From assembly GCA_942491885.1 (NCBI GenBank), contig CALOCQ010000003.1, forward strand, positions 1 through 64,000: 64,000 nt of DNA, written 5' to 3'. Below are positions 43,876-53,687 of this stretch, in pieces. The position numbers were made by a program, and so were the translations under genes. The first letter of the stretch is position 1. Every line of letters starts with the position of its first letter. Source of the DNA: CALBPI01 sp942491885 (GTDB taxonomy: Bacteria; Pseudomonadota; Gammaproteobacteria; Steroidobacterales; Woeseiaceae). The notes below the pieces were generated by a model. The model made no database searches. It saw only the letters and a program-made list of their open reading frames with translations, and was not told where the DNA came from.

Positions 43876-46800
43876 ATGGCGAGAATTATTGTTACATTGC
43901 TGGTCGCACTCGCGCTGCTCACCGGTTGCGCGCGCGAGTCCGGCCCCGAGCCGCTGACCGCTGAACAGATCGCCCGCAACAACGAGGGCGTGGCGCTGAT
44001 GGGCCAGTACCGCAACCAGGACGCGCACGTCATCTTTGCGGCATTGAGTGAAGAGCGACCGGATCGCGCCGATCTGCGTGTCAACGAGGCTATCGCGACG
44101 CTAAACCGCAACAATGAGGGCGACGAACGTCTTGCGCTTGCGATGGTGCGGGACGTGCTCGAACAACATCCGGGCGATCTGCATGCGGCGTATATCGCCG
44201 GGCTCATGAACCTCTACATCGGTGATGCGGAGCCGGCGCTGCAGCGATTCGAACAAGTGGCCGAGCAGCGCCCGGACGACGCCTACGTCGCGTATTTCGC
44301 GGGTCAGGCGCTCGACCAGCTTGGCCGCACCGATGATGCGCTTGCGCGCTATCGGCGCTCGATTGAACTCGATCCGTATCTTCGCAGTGCATATTACGGC
44401 GCGGCGCTGGCGCTCAGACGTTCGGACGATGCCGAGGCGGCACGCGCGATGCTGGATGATTACCGTCGTTTTGAGGGCAACCCGCGCGCGAAGCTCGCTG
44501 AGTTCCGCTATACGCGTTTCGGCCCGCTGGGTGAGGCGATCGCGATCGGCAGCCCCGAAGCGACGCGCCCGCGCGCGACGGTTGAAGGGCCGCTGTTTGA
44601 AGCCGCGCGCGTCGTAGCACCACTGGCGGGTGGTGATGCGAGCCTGACTGCGGCTGATCTCGATGGCGATGGGCTCATCGATCTGTTTCTCGCGCGTGCC
44701 GACGGCGAAACCGCTGTTTTTGCGGGAACAGCCGATGGCAGTTTCGAAACGCAACCGGATCATCCGCTCGCCGGCATCGACGCGGTCACTGCAGCGGCCT
44801 GGGGTATTCCCGACGTCTCCGATAATCTTGCCGTGTATCTCTGCCGACGCGGCGACAACCAGCTGCTGCAGCGTCGCGACGGCGGCTGGACGATGGCACC
44901 CGGGCATACTGATGTTGTCGACGGCGGGGACTGCGCCGACCTTGCTGCGGCAGACGCCGACCACGACGGCGACCTCGACTGGTTGGTCGTCAACCGCGAT
45001 GGTCCCAACGAGCTCTATTCGAACAATAACGATGGTTCATATCGGGGCCTTTCCGCTGAGACTGATGAACTTCTCGCGGGCGGGCAGGACGCGGCGCGGC
45101 AGGTGCTGGTTACCGATCTGGATCGCGACGGTGACGCCGACCTCGTCGTTTTAAATGCGACGGCGCCGCATCAGGCGATAACCAATGATCGGCTTTGGCA
45201 GTATCGGCCGGCGGATGGCTTCGACGCATTCAGCAATGCCGATCTCGAAGCTGTGACGGCGGCCGATCTGGACGCCGACGGGCAGGTCGAGCTCATTGCA
45301 CTCGACGCGGGCGGTGATCTCATTGTCTGGAGCCCTGACGCGAGCGGTGCGTGGCGGCCAACGACAGCGCTGGGCGGCGTGAGTAAACAGCCGGACACGG
45401 CAGCCGTCATGGCGCTCGACGTGTCGGGTAACGGCGCGCTCGACATTGTTGCCTATGATTCAGAGGGCTGGGCGGTGCTCGGTCGCGCAGACGACGGCAG
45501 CTGGAGCACGCTCCAGCGCGAATCGGTTCCGCTGGCCGCACTCGCGCCCATAATGATTAATCCCGCGTCGGGACCGGCGTTGGTCGGCGTTGTGCCGGCA
45601 GCCGACGGTAACGAACTGCAACTCTGGTCACCGGGCAGTGGGCGTCATGCCTTCATGGCGTTGACCACCACCGGGCGCTCCTACGCGGTCGAGGACATCC
45701 GCTCGAACCCGAGTGGTATCGGTACGGCGATTGCGTTGCGCGTGGGCGATCGCTGGACGCTGACCGACACCTTCGATCACCATTCGGCACCCGGTCAAAG
45801 CCTGCAACCGGTCGCGTTTGGTCTTGGCGGCGCTGAGCAAGCGGATTTTGTCAGCCTCACCTGGTCGGACGGCGTGCTGCAGACCGAACTGGCGCTCGCC
45901 GCCGGCGAGAATCATGTGATCGAGGAGTTCCAGCGCCAGCTCGGGAGCTGCCCGGTGCTGTTCGCCTGGAACGGTGAAGACCATGCCTTTGTCAGCGACG
46001 TGCTCGGCGTTGCCGCCATAGGATTCTTCGTCACACCCGGCGTGAACTCCACGCCGCGTCCCTGGGAATATTTCGCGTTTCCCGAAGGTACTATCGCGCC
46101 GCGAGACGGGCGCTATGAGATAAAGCTTACCGAGCCGATGCAGGAGATCGCCTACATTGATCACGCCCGGCTGCACACCTATGACCTGCCCGCAGGCTGG
46201 TCAATGACGCTCGACGAGCGGTTGCATACGGGTGGTGGTCCGGCGCCGGACGGACGCGCGCTCTTTTATCAGGATGCATCGCGCCTGCTGCCCCGCCGGG
46301 CTTTCAATAATCGCGGTGAGGATGTCACGGCAGCATTGGCTACGGCCGACTTCGAGGCCGCACCGCCGGGTGACCGCGATCCGCGCCTGCTCGGTCGGCT
46401 CGCCGATGAGTACACACTGACGCTCGAATTCGATGGCGTGATCAACCCGCCCGACAGTCGGCCGGTACTGGTGGCCGACGGCTGGATCGAGTACCCGTAT
46501 TCCCAGACCGTGTTTGCCGCCTGGCAATCCGGCGCTGACTATGCGCCGCCAACACTTGAGGCTTTTGCCGACGGTCGCTGGCAGCCGGTCTACAAGCACT
46601 TCGGTATGCCCGCCGGCATGCCGCGTGAGATGGCATTGCCGCTCGCTGACTTGCCGGCCGGGACGACCGCTCTGCGCATCACCACGCAATCGGAAGTCTA
46701 CTGGGATCAGCTGAGCGTTGTGCACGCCGGGGAGCCACCGGCAGGGTCGGTCGTCAAGCGTGTACACGAGCCGGTTGTCGCACAACTCAGGAAGACGGGC

Positions 46801-47181
46801 TTCGCGAAACGCGAGTTGCTGGCGCAACGTCGTCCCTGGTATGCGTACGACGATCGAGCGGCGTACTCGGACACGGTTTATGCCGAAGGCCTGTACACCG
46901 CGCTCGGCCCGGTTGAGCCGCTGGTCGAAACACTCGACGACGCCTTCGCACTGGTTGGTCCCGGAGAGGAACTGCACCTCGAGTTCGACGCGCCGCAGGA
47001 GCCTGCCTCCGGAAAACGTATCGTTGTGCTCGAGATTCGCGGCTACGTGAAAGATATGGATCTCTACACCAAAGACGGCGATACCGTCGAGCCGTATCCG
47101 ACGACACCCGGCCTCGAGCAGAGTGACGCGCGCGAGCGACTGCACCCGATTTTCCAGACGCGACCTCAAGGCGGCCATTGA
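43876..47181 (+). CDS. TPR and VCBS/FG-GAP repeat lipoprotein
   Basis: A lipoprotein signal ends at LLTGCAR. Residues about 25-200 are TPR repeats (for example AYIAGLMNLYIGDAEPALQRF and YFAGQALDQLGRTDDALARY). Residues about 235-640 contain VCBS/FG-GAP blades with the calcium-binding pattern DLDGDGLIDLF, DADHDGDLDWLVV and DRDGDADLVVL. The rest (from about 690, SCPVLFAWNGEDHAFVSD) is a beta-rich domain found with such proteins but not clearly named. The 1101-residue protein is probably anchored to the outer membrane. It starts a three-gene operon with overlapping stop/start codons. It would act as a surface or periplasmic scaffold, and the function is unknown. Confidence 0.85.
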   Translation: MARIIVTLLVALALLTGCARESGPEPLTAEQIARNNEGVALMGQYRNQDAHVIFAALSEERPDRADLRVNEAIATLNRNNEGDERLALAMVRDVLEQHPGDLHAAYIAGLMNLYIGDAEPALQRFEQVAEQRPDDAYVAYFAGQALDQLGRTDDALARYRRSIELDPYLRSAYYGAALALRRSDDAEAARAMLDDYRRFEGNPRAKLAEFRYTRFGPLGEAIAIGSPEATRPRATVEGPLFEAARVVAPLAGGDASLTAADLDGDGLIDLFLARADGETAVFAGTADGSFETQPDHPLAGIDAVTAAAWGIPDVSDNLAVYLCRRGDNQLLQRRDGGWTMAPGHTDVVDGGDCADLAAADADHDGDLDWLVVNRDGPNELYSNNNDGSYRGLSAETDELLAGGQDAARQVLVTDLDRDGDADLVVLNATAPHQAITNDRLWQYRPADGFDAFSNADLEAVTAADLDADGQVELIALDAGGDLIVWSPDASGAWRPTTALGGVSKQPDTAAVMALDVSGNGALDIVAYDSEGWAVLGRADDGSWSTLQRESVPLAALAPIMINPASGPALVGVVPAADGNELQLWSPGSGRHAFMALTTTGRSYAVEDIRSNPSGIGTAIALRVGDRWTLTDTFDHHSAPGQSLQPVAFGLGGAEQADFVSLTWSDGVLQTELALAAGENHVIEEFQRQLGSCPVLFAWNGEDHAFVSDVLGVAAIGFFVTPGVNSTPRPWEYFAFPEGTIAPRDGRYEIKLTEPMQEIAYIDHARLHTYDLPAGWSMTLDERLHTGGGPAPDGRALFYQDASRLLPRRAFNNRGEDVTAALATADFEAAPPGDRDPRLLGRLADEYTLTLEFDGVINPPDSRPVLVADGWIEYPYSQTVFAAWQSGADYAPPTLEAFADGRWQPVYKHFGMPAGMPREMALPLADLPAGTTALRITTQSEVYWDQLSVVHAGEPPAGSVVKRVHEPVVAQLRKTGFAKRELLAQRRPWYAYDDRAAYSDTVYAEGLYTALGPVEPLVETLDDAFALVGPGEELHLEFDAPQEPASGKRIVVLEIRGYVKDMDLYTKDGDTVEPYPTTPGLEQSDARERLHPIFQTRPQGGH

Positions 47182-50027
47182 TGCCAGGCGGCGGGGTCAG
47201 ACTCGCGGTTGGGCCGCGGCTCAGGGTTGTCCTCGTCATCGTCCTGGCGGGCTTTCTGCTGATTTCGCTGAACTCGCTCTATCTTGCGGGCGTTACGCTG
47301 ACAGAGTGGTGGACAGGTTCAAGCTTCCAGGGGCTGTTCTACCAGTACATGTTCCTGTTTCATCTCGCGGCGGGCTTCGCGCTTACCGCGCCGATCATCG
47401 CGTTCTTGTATATACACGGGCGTGCCGTCTGGCACCGGCGTAACCGCGCGGCCGTGCGGGCTGGCCAGGCGCTGATGGCCGCCGTTGTCGTGTTGCTCGT
47501 CAGCGGTCTGGTGCTGACCCGTTTTGATTTCTTTGCGATCAACGATCCGACGGTACGCCGGCTTGCTTATTGGGCGCACCTGCTCGCGCCGATTGCGGCG
47601 GTGTGGCTGTTTGTGTTGCACCGTCTCGCCGGTCCGCCGATCCGCTGGCGGGTCGGGGGGCGCATAGCCGCGTTGGGTGCGCTCGCCGTCGTTGGCGCGA
47701 TCTTTGTCGAAGCAAACCGCGGGAGCGCTGGCAGCGACGGTGCTTCGGAGGCTGATTTTTCTCCCGCGCTGGTGCGCACCGCGAGCGGCGACCATCTCGA
47801 TGCGGATGTGCTGATGCAAGACGCCTATTGCGCGGACTGCCACGGCGACACTCACGAGAGCTGGTCTAACAGCGCGCATCGATTCTCGTCGTTCAACAAC
47901 CCGGTCTATCGCTTCTCGGTCAACAACACACGCAGTGCGCTGTTGGCGCGCGACGGCCATCCGCAGGCAACGCGTTTTTGTGCCGGCTGTCATGACCCGG
48001 TGCCGTTGTTGTCCGGACGTCTCGACGAGCCCGGCTTCGATCTGGGCTCGGGCCCCGAGGCCAGCGCCGGTATCACCTGCACCGCATGCCATGCGATCAC
48101 CGCCGTCAACAGCCCGCGCGGTAACGCCGACTACACGATTGAGGCGCCGGAGCATTATCCGTTTGCGTTCAGTGACAACGCATCGCTGCGCTGGGTGAAC
48201 GCGCAGCTGATCAAGGCCAAGCCCGAATTTCATCGCCGCACTTTTCTGAAGCCGGTGCACGAGACGACGGAATTCTGTGGCTCCTGCCACAAGGTGCACA
48301 TCCCCGAGTCGCTGAACGCTTACAAATGGCTGCGCGGCCAGAACCACTACGACGCCTTCCTGCTTAGCGGCGTGTCAGGTCATGGTGTTACCAGTTTCTA
48401 CTACCCCGAGCGCGCCGAGCCGAACTGCAACGGTTGCCACATGACGCCTGAGCCGTCAGCCGATTTCGGAGCAAAGGCCTACCCGGGATTTGACACGCCG
48501 GCGATACGAAACCATCTATTCCCGTCGGCCAACACCGGCATCGCCCACATGCTCGGGCTTCCGGACACGGTCCTCGACGCGCATCGCGCGATGCTCGAGG
48601 GTTCCGTGCGTGTCGACCTTGTCGCCCTGCGCGGCGACGGGCAGGTGGACGGGGAGCTGATCGGACCCGTAGGTCCCGAGGTGCCGGCGCTTGAACCGGG
48701 CCGCGAGTATCTGCTCGAGGTTGTGCTGCGCACACTGACATTGGGTCACATGCTGACGCAGGGCACCTCGGACTCGAACGAGCTATGGGTAGAGATCGAG
48801 GTGTTGCACGAGGGCAGGGTGATCGCGCGCTCGGGCGGTCTCGACCCGCAAGACGCGTCCGTGGACCCGTGGTCGCATTTCGTTAACACGTACATGCTCG
48901 ACCGTGAAGGACAGCGCATCGAGCGTCGCAACGTCGAGGATATTTTCGTCGCGCTCTACAACCACCAGATTCCGCCGGGCGCCGCCGACGTTGTGCACTA
49001 CCGGCTGCGTGTTCCGGAGGGGCTGGAAGGCGAGTTGACCGTGCGTGCGGCGCTGCATTACCGGAAGTTTGATACGAGGTTGCTCGCGGCTGTCGAGGGC
49101 ACGGACTTTGTGCGTAACGACTTGCCGATCAGCACGCTCGGCAGCGACGAAGTTGTCTTCCCGATCGGCGTCGATGCGGCGTCGTCGCCCGCGACGGTGA
49201 TCGCGATGGCGACCGGAACGGCAACAGAGATGGCAACCGATGCCGCAACAGAGATGGCAACCGCTACTGCAACCGGGACGCCGCTGTGGATGCGTCTCAA
49301 CGATTACGGCATCGGCGCGTTGCGCAAGCCCGAGCGACGCCAACTACGCCAGGCCGAAGAGCTCTTTGCCAGGGTCGAGGCGCTCGGCGAATCGATCGGC
49401 GCGTTGAATCTCGCGCGGGTCTATCTTGAGGAAGGACGACTCGATGAGGCCGCCGAGGCGCTCGGGCGCGCTGAGCAGCATGACCGGCCGCCGGTGCCAT
49501 GGTCGCTGGCCTGGTTTAGCGGCCGCCTGCTGTTCGAGCAGGGACGCTTTCCGGCCGCCATCGAGGCGCTGGAAGCGCTGCATGAGACCCGCTTCGCCGC
49601 CGCCCGCGAGCGCGGCTTTGATTTCTCGCGCGACTATCGTCTCAGTAATCAGATCGGACTCGCGTGGGCCGAGCTTGCGCTGCAGCAGCCGACAGCCGAA
49701 GACCGCAAAGCCGCGCTTGATGAGTCCGCGCGGTGGTTCGACAAGAGCCTCGCGCTCGATCCCGAGAATGTCGAGGCGCACTACCAGCTTGCGCGTATAA
49801 AGCGCGAGCTTGGCGACGCGGACGCCGCGGCGTTCCATGCCGCCGAACACCGTCGTTACCGGGTCGACGATAATGCCCGCGACAGCGCCATCGCGAGCGC
49901 GCGTCGCAGTGATGCGGCCGCGGACCACGCGGCGAACGCGGTCGTCATCTACGATCTGCAGCGCGCTGGCGGCGAGCGTTTCGCGCCGGTCCGTGCACCC
50001 GTCGCAACGCGAGCCGCAAGCCGATGA
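47181..50027 (+). CDS. Membrane-anchored pentahaem cytochrome c with C-terminal TPR domain
   Basis: Four membrane helices near the N-terminus (about residues 18-40, 55-75, 92-112 and 123-145) precede a periplasmic part with five CXXCH haem motifs at Cys217, 267, 300, 366 and 416. The haem region (YCADCHGDTHESWSNSAH and similar) resembles cytochrome c554/multihaem families. After a middle beta domain, a Thr/Ala/Met-rich low-complexity stretch (about 673-702) leads into TPR repeats (IGALNLARVYLEEGRLDEAAE). The start ATG overlaps the previous TGA by one base. The mix of haem and TPR parts in one chain is unusual. A role in electron transfer to or from the neighbouring VCBS proteins is inferred. 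Confidence 0.88.
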   Translation: MPGGGVRLAVGPRLRVVLVIVLAGFLLISLNSLYLAGVTLTEWWTGSSFQGLFYQYMFLFHLAAGFALTAPIIAFLYIHGRAVWHRRNRAAVRAGQALMAAVVVLLVSGLVLTRFDFFAINDPTVRRLAYWAHLLAPIAAVWLFVLHRLAGPPIRWRVGGRIAALGALAVVGAIFVEANRGSAGSDGASEADFSPALVRTASGDHLDADVLMQDAYCADCHGDTHESWSNSAHRFSSFNNPVYRFSVNNTRSALLARDGHPQATRFCAGCHDPVPLLSGRLDEPGFDLGSGPEASAGITCTACHAITAVNSPRGNADYTIEAPEHYPFAFSDNASLRWVNAQLIKAKPEFHRRTFLKPVHETTEFCGSCHKVHIPESLNAYKWLRGQNHYDAFLLSGVSGHGVTSFYYPERAEPNCNGCHMTPEPSADFGAKAYPGFDTPAIRNHLFPSANTGIAHMLGLPDTVLDAHRAMLEGSVRVDLVALRGDGQVDGELIGPVGPEVPALEPGREYLLEVVLRTLTLGHMLTQGTSDSNELWVEIEVLHEGRVIARSGGLDPQDASVDPWSHFVNTYMLDREGQRIERRNVEDIFVALYNHQIPPGAADVVHYRLRVPEGLEGELTVRAALHYRKFDTRLLAAVEGTDFVRNDLPISTLGSDEVVFPIGVDAASSPATVIAMATGTATEMATDAATEMATATATGTPLWMRLNDYGIGALRKPERRQLRQAEELFARVEALGESIGALNLARVYLEEGRLDEAAEALGRAEQHDRPPVPWSLAWFSGRLLFEQGRFPAAIEALEALHETRFAAARERGFDFSRDYRLSNQIGLAWAELALQQPTAEDRKAALDESARWFDKSLALDPENVEAHYQLARIKRELGDADAAAFHAAEHRRYRVDDNARDSAIASARRSDAAADHAANAVVIYDLQRAGGERFAPVRAPVATRAASR
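49198..49283 (+). repeat. In-frame tandem repeat in the cytochrome gene
   Basis: The 19-mer GCAACAGAGATGGCAACCG occurs twice, 24 bases apart (49221 and 49245), inside a Thr/Ala/Met-rich coding stretch. The period is a multiple of three, so copy-number change would keep the frame. It probably forms a flexible linker between the haem and TPR parts. Confidence 0.75.
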
Positions 50028-51856
50028 GCCCGGCAGATCAGCGTCCCGTTGACGGCGAAGCGCGCATTACGCGCGCCTTCCGTCGCTCACTGGCATTCGT
50101 TATCGTCGCGGTGCTCATCTCGCTTAGCGGCGTGGCCATCTACGCGTGGCTTACGCGCGTCGAGCCGGTCATCGTCGAGGAGGCGGACGTCAGTCTTGAG
50201 CGACTGCTAACCGAGACCGCCCGCCCGGATCCGCCAGCGGCGCCCTATGTTGATATTGCCAACGATGCCGGCATCGATTTCGTACACGACTCGGGCGCGC
50301 GCGGCGAGCGTCTGCTGCCCGAGGCCATGGGTGGCGGCGTCGCCTTCTTTGATGCTGACGACGATGGCGATGCCGATCTGTTGTTTGTCGACTCCGGGCC
50401 ATGGCCGGTCGACGGCCAGCGCGATCCCGACTTCGACACGCTGCGCCTGTATCTGAACGACGGTACCGGACACTACACCGAGGCGACTGCCGAGCGCGGT
50501 CTCGCCGGCGACCACGGCTACGGCATGGGTGCGGCGGTAGCCGACTACGACGGCGACGGGCGCATCGATATTTTTCTGACGACCGTCGGCAACAATCGCC
50601 TGTTCGCGAACCGGCCGGAGGGTTTCGTCGATGTCACAGAGACCGCGCAGGTCGCCGGCACGCAGGATGCCTGGAGCACCGGCGCGGCGTTTTTCGACGC
50701 CGATGGCGACGGCGATCTCGATTTGTACGTCGCCAACTACGTCGTGTGGTCGCGAGAGATCGACTTCGAGATCGACTTCCGGTTGACCGGCGTCGGTCGC
50801 GCCTATGGCCCGCCGAATAGTTTCGCCGGCGTGCAACCCTTCTTCTACCGTAACCTGGGCGACGGCCGCTTCGAAGAGACGGCTGCCGAGGCCGGGCTGC
50901 ATGTCGTCAACGCTGCCACCGGCCAGGCGTCCGGCAAGGGGCTTGCAGTCGTGCCGGTCGACCTTGATGAGGACGGCGACCTTGATCTTGTGGTGGCCAA
51001 CGATACGGTACGCAACTTCGCCTTCATCAATCTCGGCGACGGGCGCTTTGAGGAGCTGGGCACCGAGCTTGGTCTCGGCTTCGATCGCAACGGCCGCGCG
51101 ACCGGCGCGATGGGCATCGATGCGGCGCGCGTGCTCGATGACCGCTTGCTTGCCATCGGTGTCGGTAACTTCGCGAACGAAATGAGTTCGCTTTACATTT
51201 CGAGCGGCGCGGACGGCTTCGCCGACGAGGCGATCGGCCGTGGCATCGGCGCGCCTTCGCGTGCGGCACTCACTTTTGGTCTTGTTTTTCTCGACTATGA
51301 CCAAGATGGCAATCTTGATTTCTTACAGGCCAACGGTCACGTCGAGAATGAGATCAACCGCGTGCAGTCATCGCAGCAATACCGCCAGCCGGCGCAGCTG
51401 TTCTGGAACTGCGGCGCGGATTGCCGGCAGACCTTTATCGAGGTGCCCGCTGCCGCGACCGGCGATCTGGCGCGTCCGGTAGTGGGACGCGGTGTGGCTT
51501 ACGCGGACATCGACGGCGACGGCGCACTAGAGATTGTGCTGACCCAGATCGGCGGGCCGCCGCTGCTGCTCAAACGCGAGCAACCCGCAGCGGGACATTG
51601 GTTGCGGGTTGCGCTTGATGGCTTGCCGCCGAACACCGACGCGATCGGTGCACAAGTCACAGTGGTCGCCGGTGGGCGCCGCCAGACCCGCACGGTGATG
51701 CCGACCCGCAGCTACCTGTCGCAGGTCGAGCCGGTGCTGAGCTTCGGGCTGGGTGCGGCAAGTGTCGTCGATGCGATCACGGTACGCTGGCCCGACGGTA
51801 CGACGGTTGAAGTCGACCCCGCTGACGCGGATCAGCTTCTTCGAATCTCTCAGTAG
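50024..51856 (+). CDS. Membrane-anchored ASPIC/UnbV (CRTAC1-like) VCBS protein
   Basis: The 610-residue protein has one N-terminal membrane anchor (about 23-44). A propeller of FG-GAP/VCBS repeats follows (FFDADDDGDADLLFVD, VADYDGDGRIDIFLTT, FFDADGDGDLDLYVANY, DLDEDGDLDLVVAND, DIDGDGALEIVLTQ). Each D-x-D-x-D/N-G motif is a calcium loop. The C-terminal 100 residues (ALDGLPPNTDAIGAQVTVVAGG and TVRWPDG-like VRWPDGTTVEV) are the ASPIC/UnbV domain. ATGA overlaps the upstream stop. It closes the three-gene operon with the TPR/VCBS lipoprotein and the pentahaem cytochrome. The function of the family is unproven. Confidence 0.9.
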   Translation: MSPADQRPVDGEARITRAFRRSLAFVIVAVLISLSGVAIYAWLTRVEPVIVEEADVSLERLLTETARPDPPAAPYVDIANDAGIDFVHDSGARGERLLPEAMGGGVAFFDADDDGDADLLFVDSGPWPVDGQRDPDFDTLRLYLNDGTGHYTEATAERGLAGDHGYGMGAAVADYDGDGRIDIFLTTVGNNRLFANRPEGFVDVTETAQVAGTQDAWSTGAAFFDADGDGDLDLYVANYVVWSREIDFEIDFRLTGVGRAYGPPNSFAGVQPFFYRNLGDGRFEETAAEAGLHVVNAATGQASGKGLAVVPVDLDEDGDLDLVVANDTVRNFAFINLGDGRFEELGTELGLGFDRNGRATGAMGIDAARVLDDRLLAIGVGNFANEMSSLYISSGADGFADEAIGRGIGAPSRAALTFGLVFLDYDQDGNLDFLQANGHVENEINRVQSSQQYRQPAQLFWNCGADCRQTFIEVPAAATGDLARPVVGRGVAYADIDGDGALEIVLTQIGGPPLLLKREQPAAGHWLRVALDGLPPNTDAIGAQVTVVAGGRRQTRTVMPTRSYLSQVEPVLSFGLGAASVVDAITVRWPDGTTVEVDPADADQLLRISQ

Positions 51857-51938
51857 CCCTGATACTGAGCGCGGCGGCCTGGGTCTGATGATTCGTTCAT
51901 CTCGATACGAGGCCGCTCTTTCGAGTCAATGCGATACT

Positions 51939-52901
51939 TTAACGAGACTGCGCGCCACGGATTGCACCCTCGATCAGGTTCAGCGCTGCCTGGCGGCTTA
52001 ACCCGTCGGGGTCGAGATTAAACGACGGCGTAGACGCTATCCCCAGTGCGCGCGTCTTGGGGTTCTCGAACATCAGTGCAATGGCCGCAGCGAGATGCTG
52101 GCTGCTTGGGCCGTCGGTGACCGCCAGATCATGGCCCGGTACCTCAGCTGGATCAAGCACGTCCATATCGATGTGAACATAAATGACATCGACTTGTTCG
52201 GCCAGCGCCGCAATGTGTTGTTTCAGGTTGCCCGACAACTCACGGATGTCCTGAACCGAAAACTGACGCGCGCCATGCTCGGCGAACCGGTCGGCTTCCA
52301 GCGGATCAAGATCGCGCACTCCGCCCCAGACAATATGAGCCATCGGTAATGGCTCTTTCAGCCCGGCGGTCGTTCGCAAATTGTGCAACGCGTGCCCGGC
52401 CGCTATCGCCACCGGCATGCCGCCAAGCATCCCGGACAACGTGGTTTCGGGCGTATTGAAATCGCCGTGCGCATCGATAAAAATGAGCCCGACGCGGCGC
52501 GCTTCTCCCGCAATGTCGTACTTGAGTCCCGCAAGCATGCCGAGCAGGTCATTACAGTTTGCCTGGAGGCCGATCGTGACCTGGCTATCCTCAAGACCTT
52601 CGCGCACGGCAGCGGCGAAATTGGCGTTGGCCAATGCCATGCGGTGCCACTCGCCGTACTGTCGCTGCTGCGTTTCATTCAGGCGTATGTCCTGAATTGG
52701 TCTGATCATTTGACCGCCCCATTCACCGATGAGTCGCTCAAGTCCTGCGGCATGAATGTAGTCGGGATTGGTCGACAGTTCCGGTACGTTGCGTGCGCCG
52801 CTATACGGGTTCTTGATGACATCGACCTTGACGTCGGCACTTGCCGCAATGGTGAGCAAGGCGCTGCATACTGCAACGAAGAAAACGCGAATGAGATACA
52901 C
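51939..52901 (-). CDS. Exported arginase/agmatinase-family protein
   Basis: A signal peptide (FFVAVCSALLTIAASA) is followed by a ureohydrolase fold. Metal-ligand motifs are IFIDAHGDFNTPET (DAHxD) and YVHIDMDVLDPAEVPG (DxDxxDP). The usual GGDHS motif that supplies the first His reads QANCND here, so a Cys or Asn takes that position. Cys is known in some family members, but catalytic activity on arginine or agmatine is uncertain. Secretion is unusual for this enzyme family. The start is a GTG at 52901 after GGAGCGG. It lies between two envelope-protein operons, pointing away from them. Confidence 0.8.
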   Translation of the reverse strand: MYLIRVFFVAVCSALLTIAASADVKVDVIKNPYSGARNVPELSTNPDYIHAAGLERLIGEWGGQMIRPIQDIRLNETQQRQYGEWHRMALANANFAAAVREGLEDSQVTIGLQANCNDLLGMLAGLKYDIAGEARRVGLIFIDAHGDFNTPETTLSGMLGGMPVAIAAGHALHNLRTTAGLKEPLPMAHIVWGGVRDLDPLEADRFAEHGARQFSVQDIRELSGNLKQHIAALAEQVDVIYVHIDMDVLDPAEVPGHDLAVTDGPSSQHLAAAIALMFENPKTRALGIASTPSFNLDPDGLSRQAALNLIEGAIRGAQSR

Positions 52902-53052
52902 GATACCGCTCCTGCCAGTTGTCGGGATGTTTACACTACTGAAAGTGAAGGGTCCGGGCAATGCAGTGGTAACAATGCGGCGGCCGCGTGACAATGACTC
53001 AAAGGATGCATAGGATCACAGACCAAGGTCTCACGTTCGTTTTCCCGACGGT

Positions 53053-53549
53053 GAGGCGCTGATCTCTTTGCGCCAGGCGCTGGCCAATTCGGAGAACCGG
53101 ATTCCAGAAGATCTGCACGCAGGCCTTCTGAGGTGCAGCTTCGCGCTCGAACTGAACAATCGCTATTTCGCAATCGCTTTGGACGTCTACGACCGGCTTA
53201 GCCATATCGATGGCTACGACACTGCCGAACTCGATCTTATTGTGGATCAGGTGATGGCCCTGATAGAGAGTGACAAGGTAATTGTCACGTAAGCCGTAAT
53301 CGGCGCGGGCAATAGTTGTGAAACGTGCGCCACCCGCTGGCGGCAAAAATTGTTGGCCGCTCGGTAGAGATTGCCGATATTGACGGCGAGCTCGAGAACA
53401 TTGATTTTCGTTGTGACTGGGCTCGCTATACAGATACCGCAAGGGACGGGGTTGGCTGGGAGCTGCCCGAGAACTGGGGCGATTGTTCCGTTTTTGTTAC
53501 GGGTGCGACAGGCGCTACATTCAAGTTGGTGGAGTTGCCGGCGCTTTGA
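53053..53549 (+). pseudogene. Decayed tandem copy of the TonB-domain protein C-terminal half
   Basis: This stretch is homologous to 54225-54743. The reading frame is broken by a CAA-to-TAA stop (53290-53292; the intact copy has CAA at 54483) and by a one-base deletion between about 53340 and 53365. Long runs are identical, for example around GAGCTGCCCGAGAACTGGGG, so the duplication is recent. The N-terminal half, with the TonB domain, is missing. Confidence 0.85.
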
Positions 53550-53687
53550 GCCATGTTTGGAAAACTTTATGCCAGCGGCAGTCCGCCGGCGCTGCGCGAC
53601 TTGGCAACACAGTTTGTGCGACCATAACCGTCGTCTCTTGAATTCCTGCCGCAACAATTTCTGCCGTAAACCCGCCGGAGAACGTCG

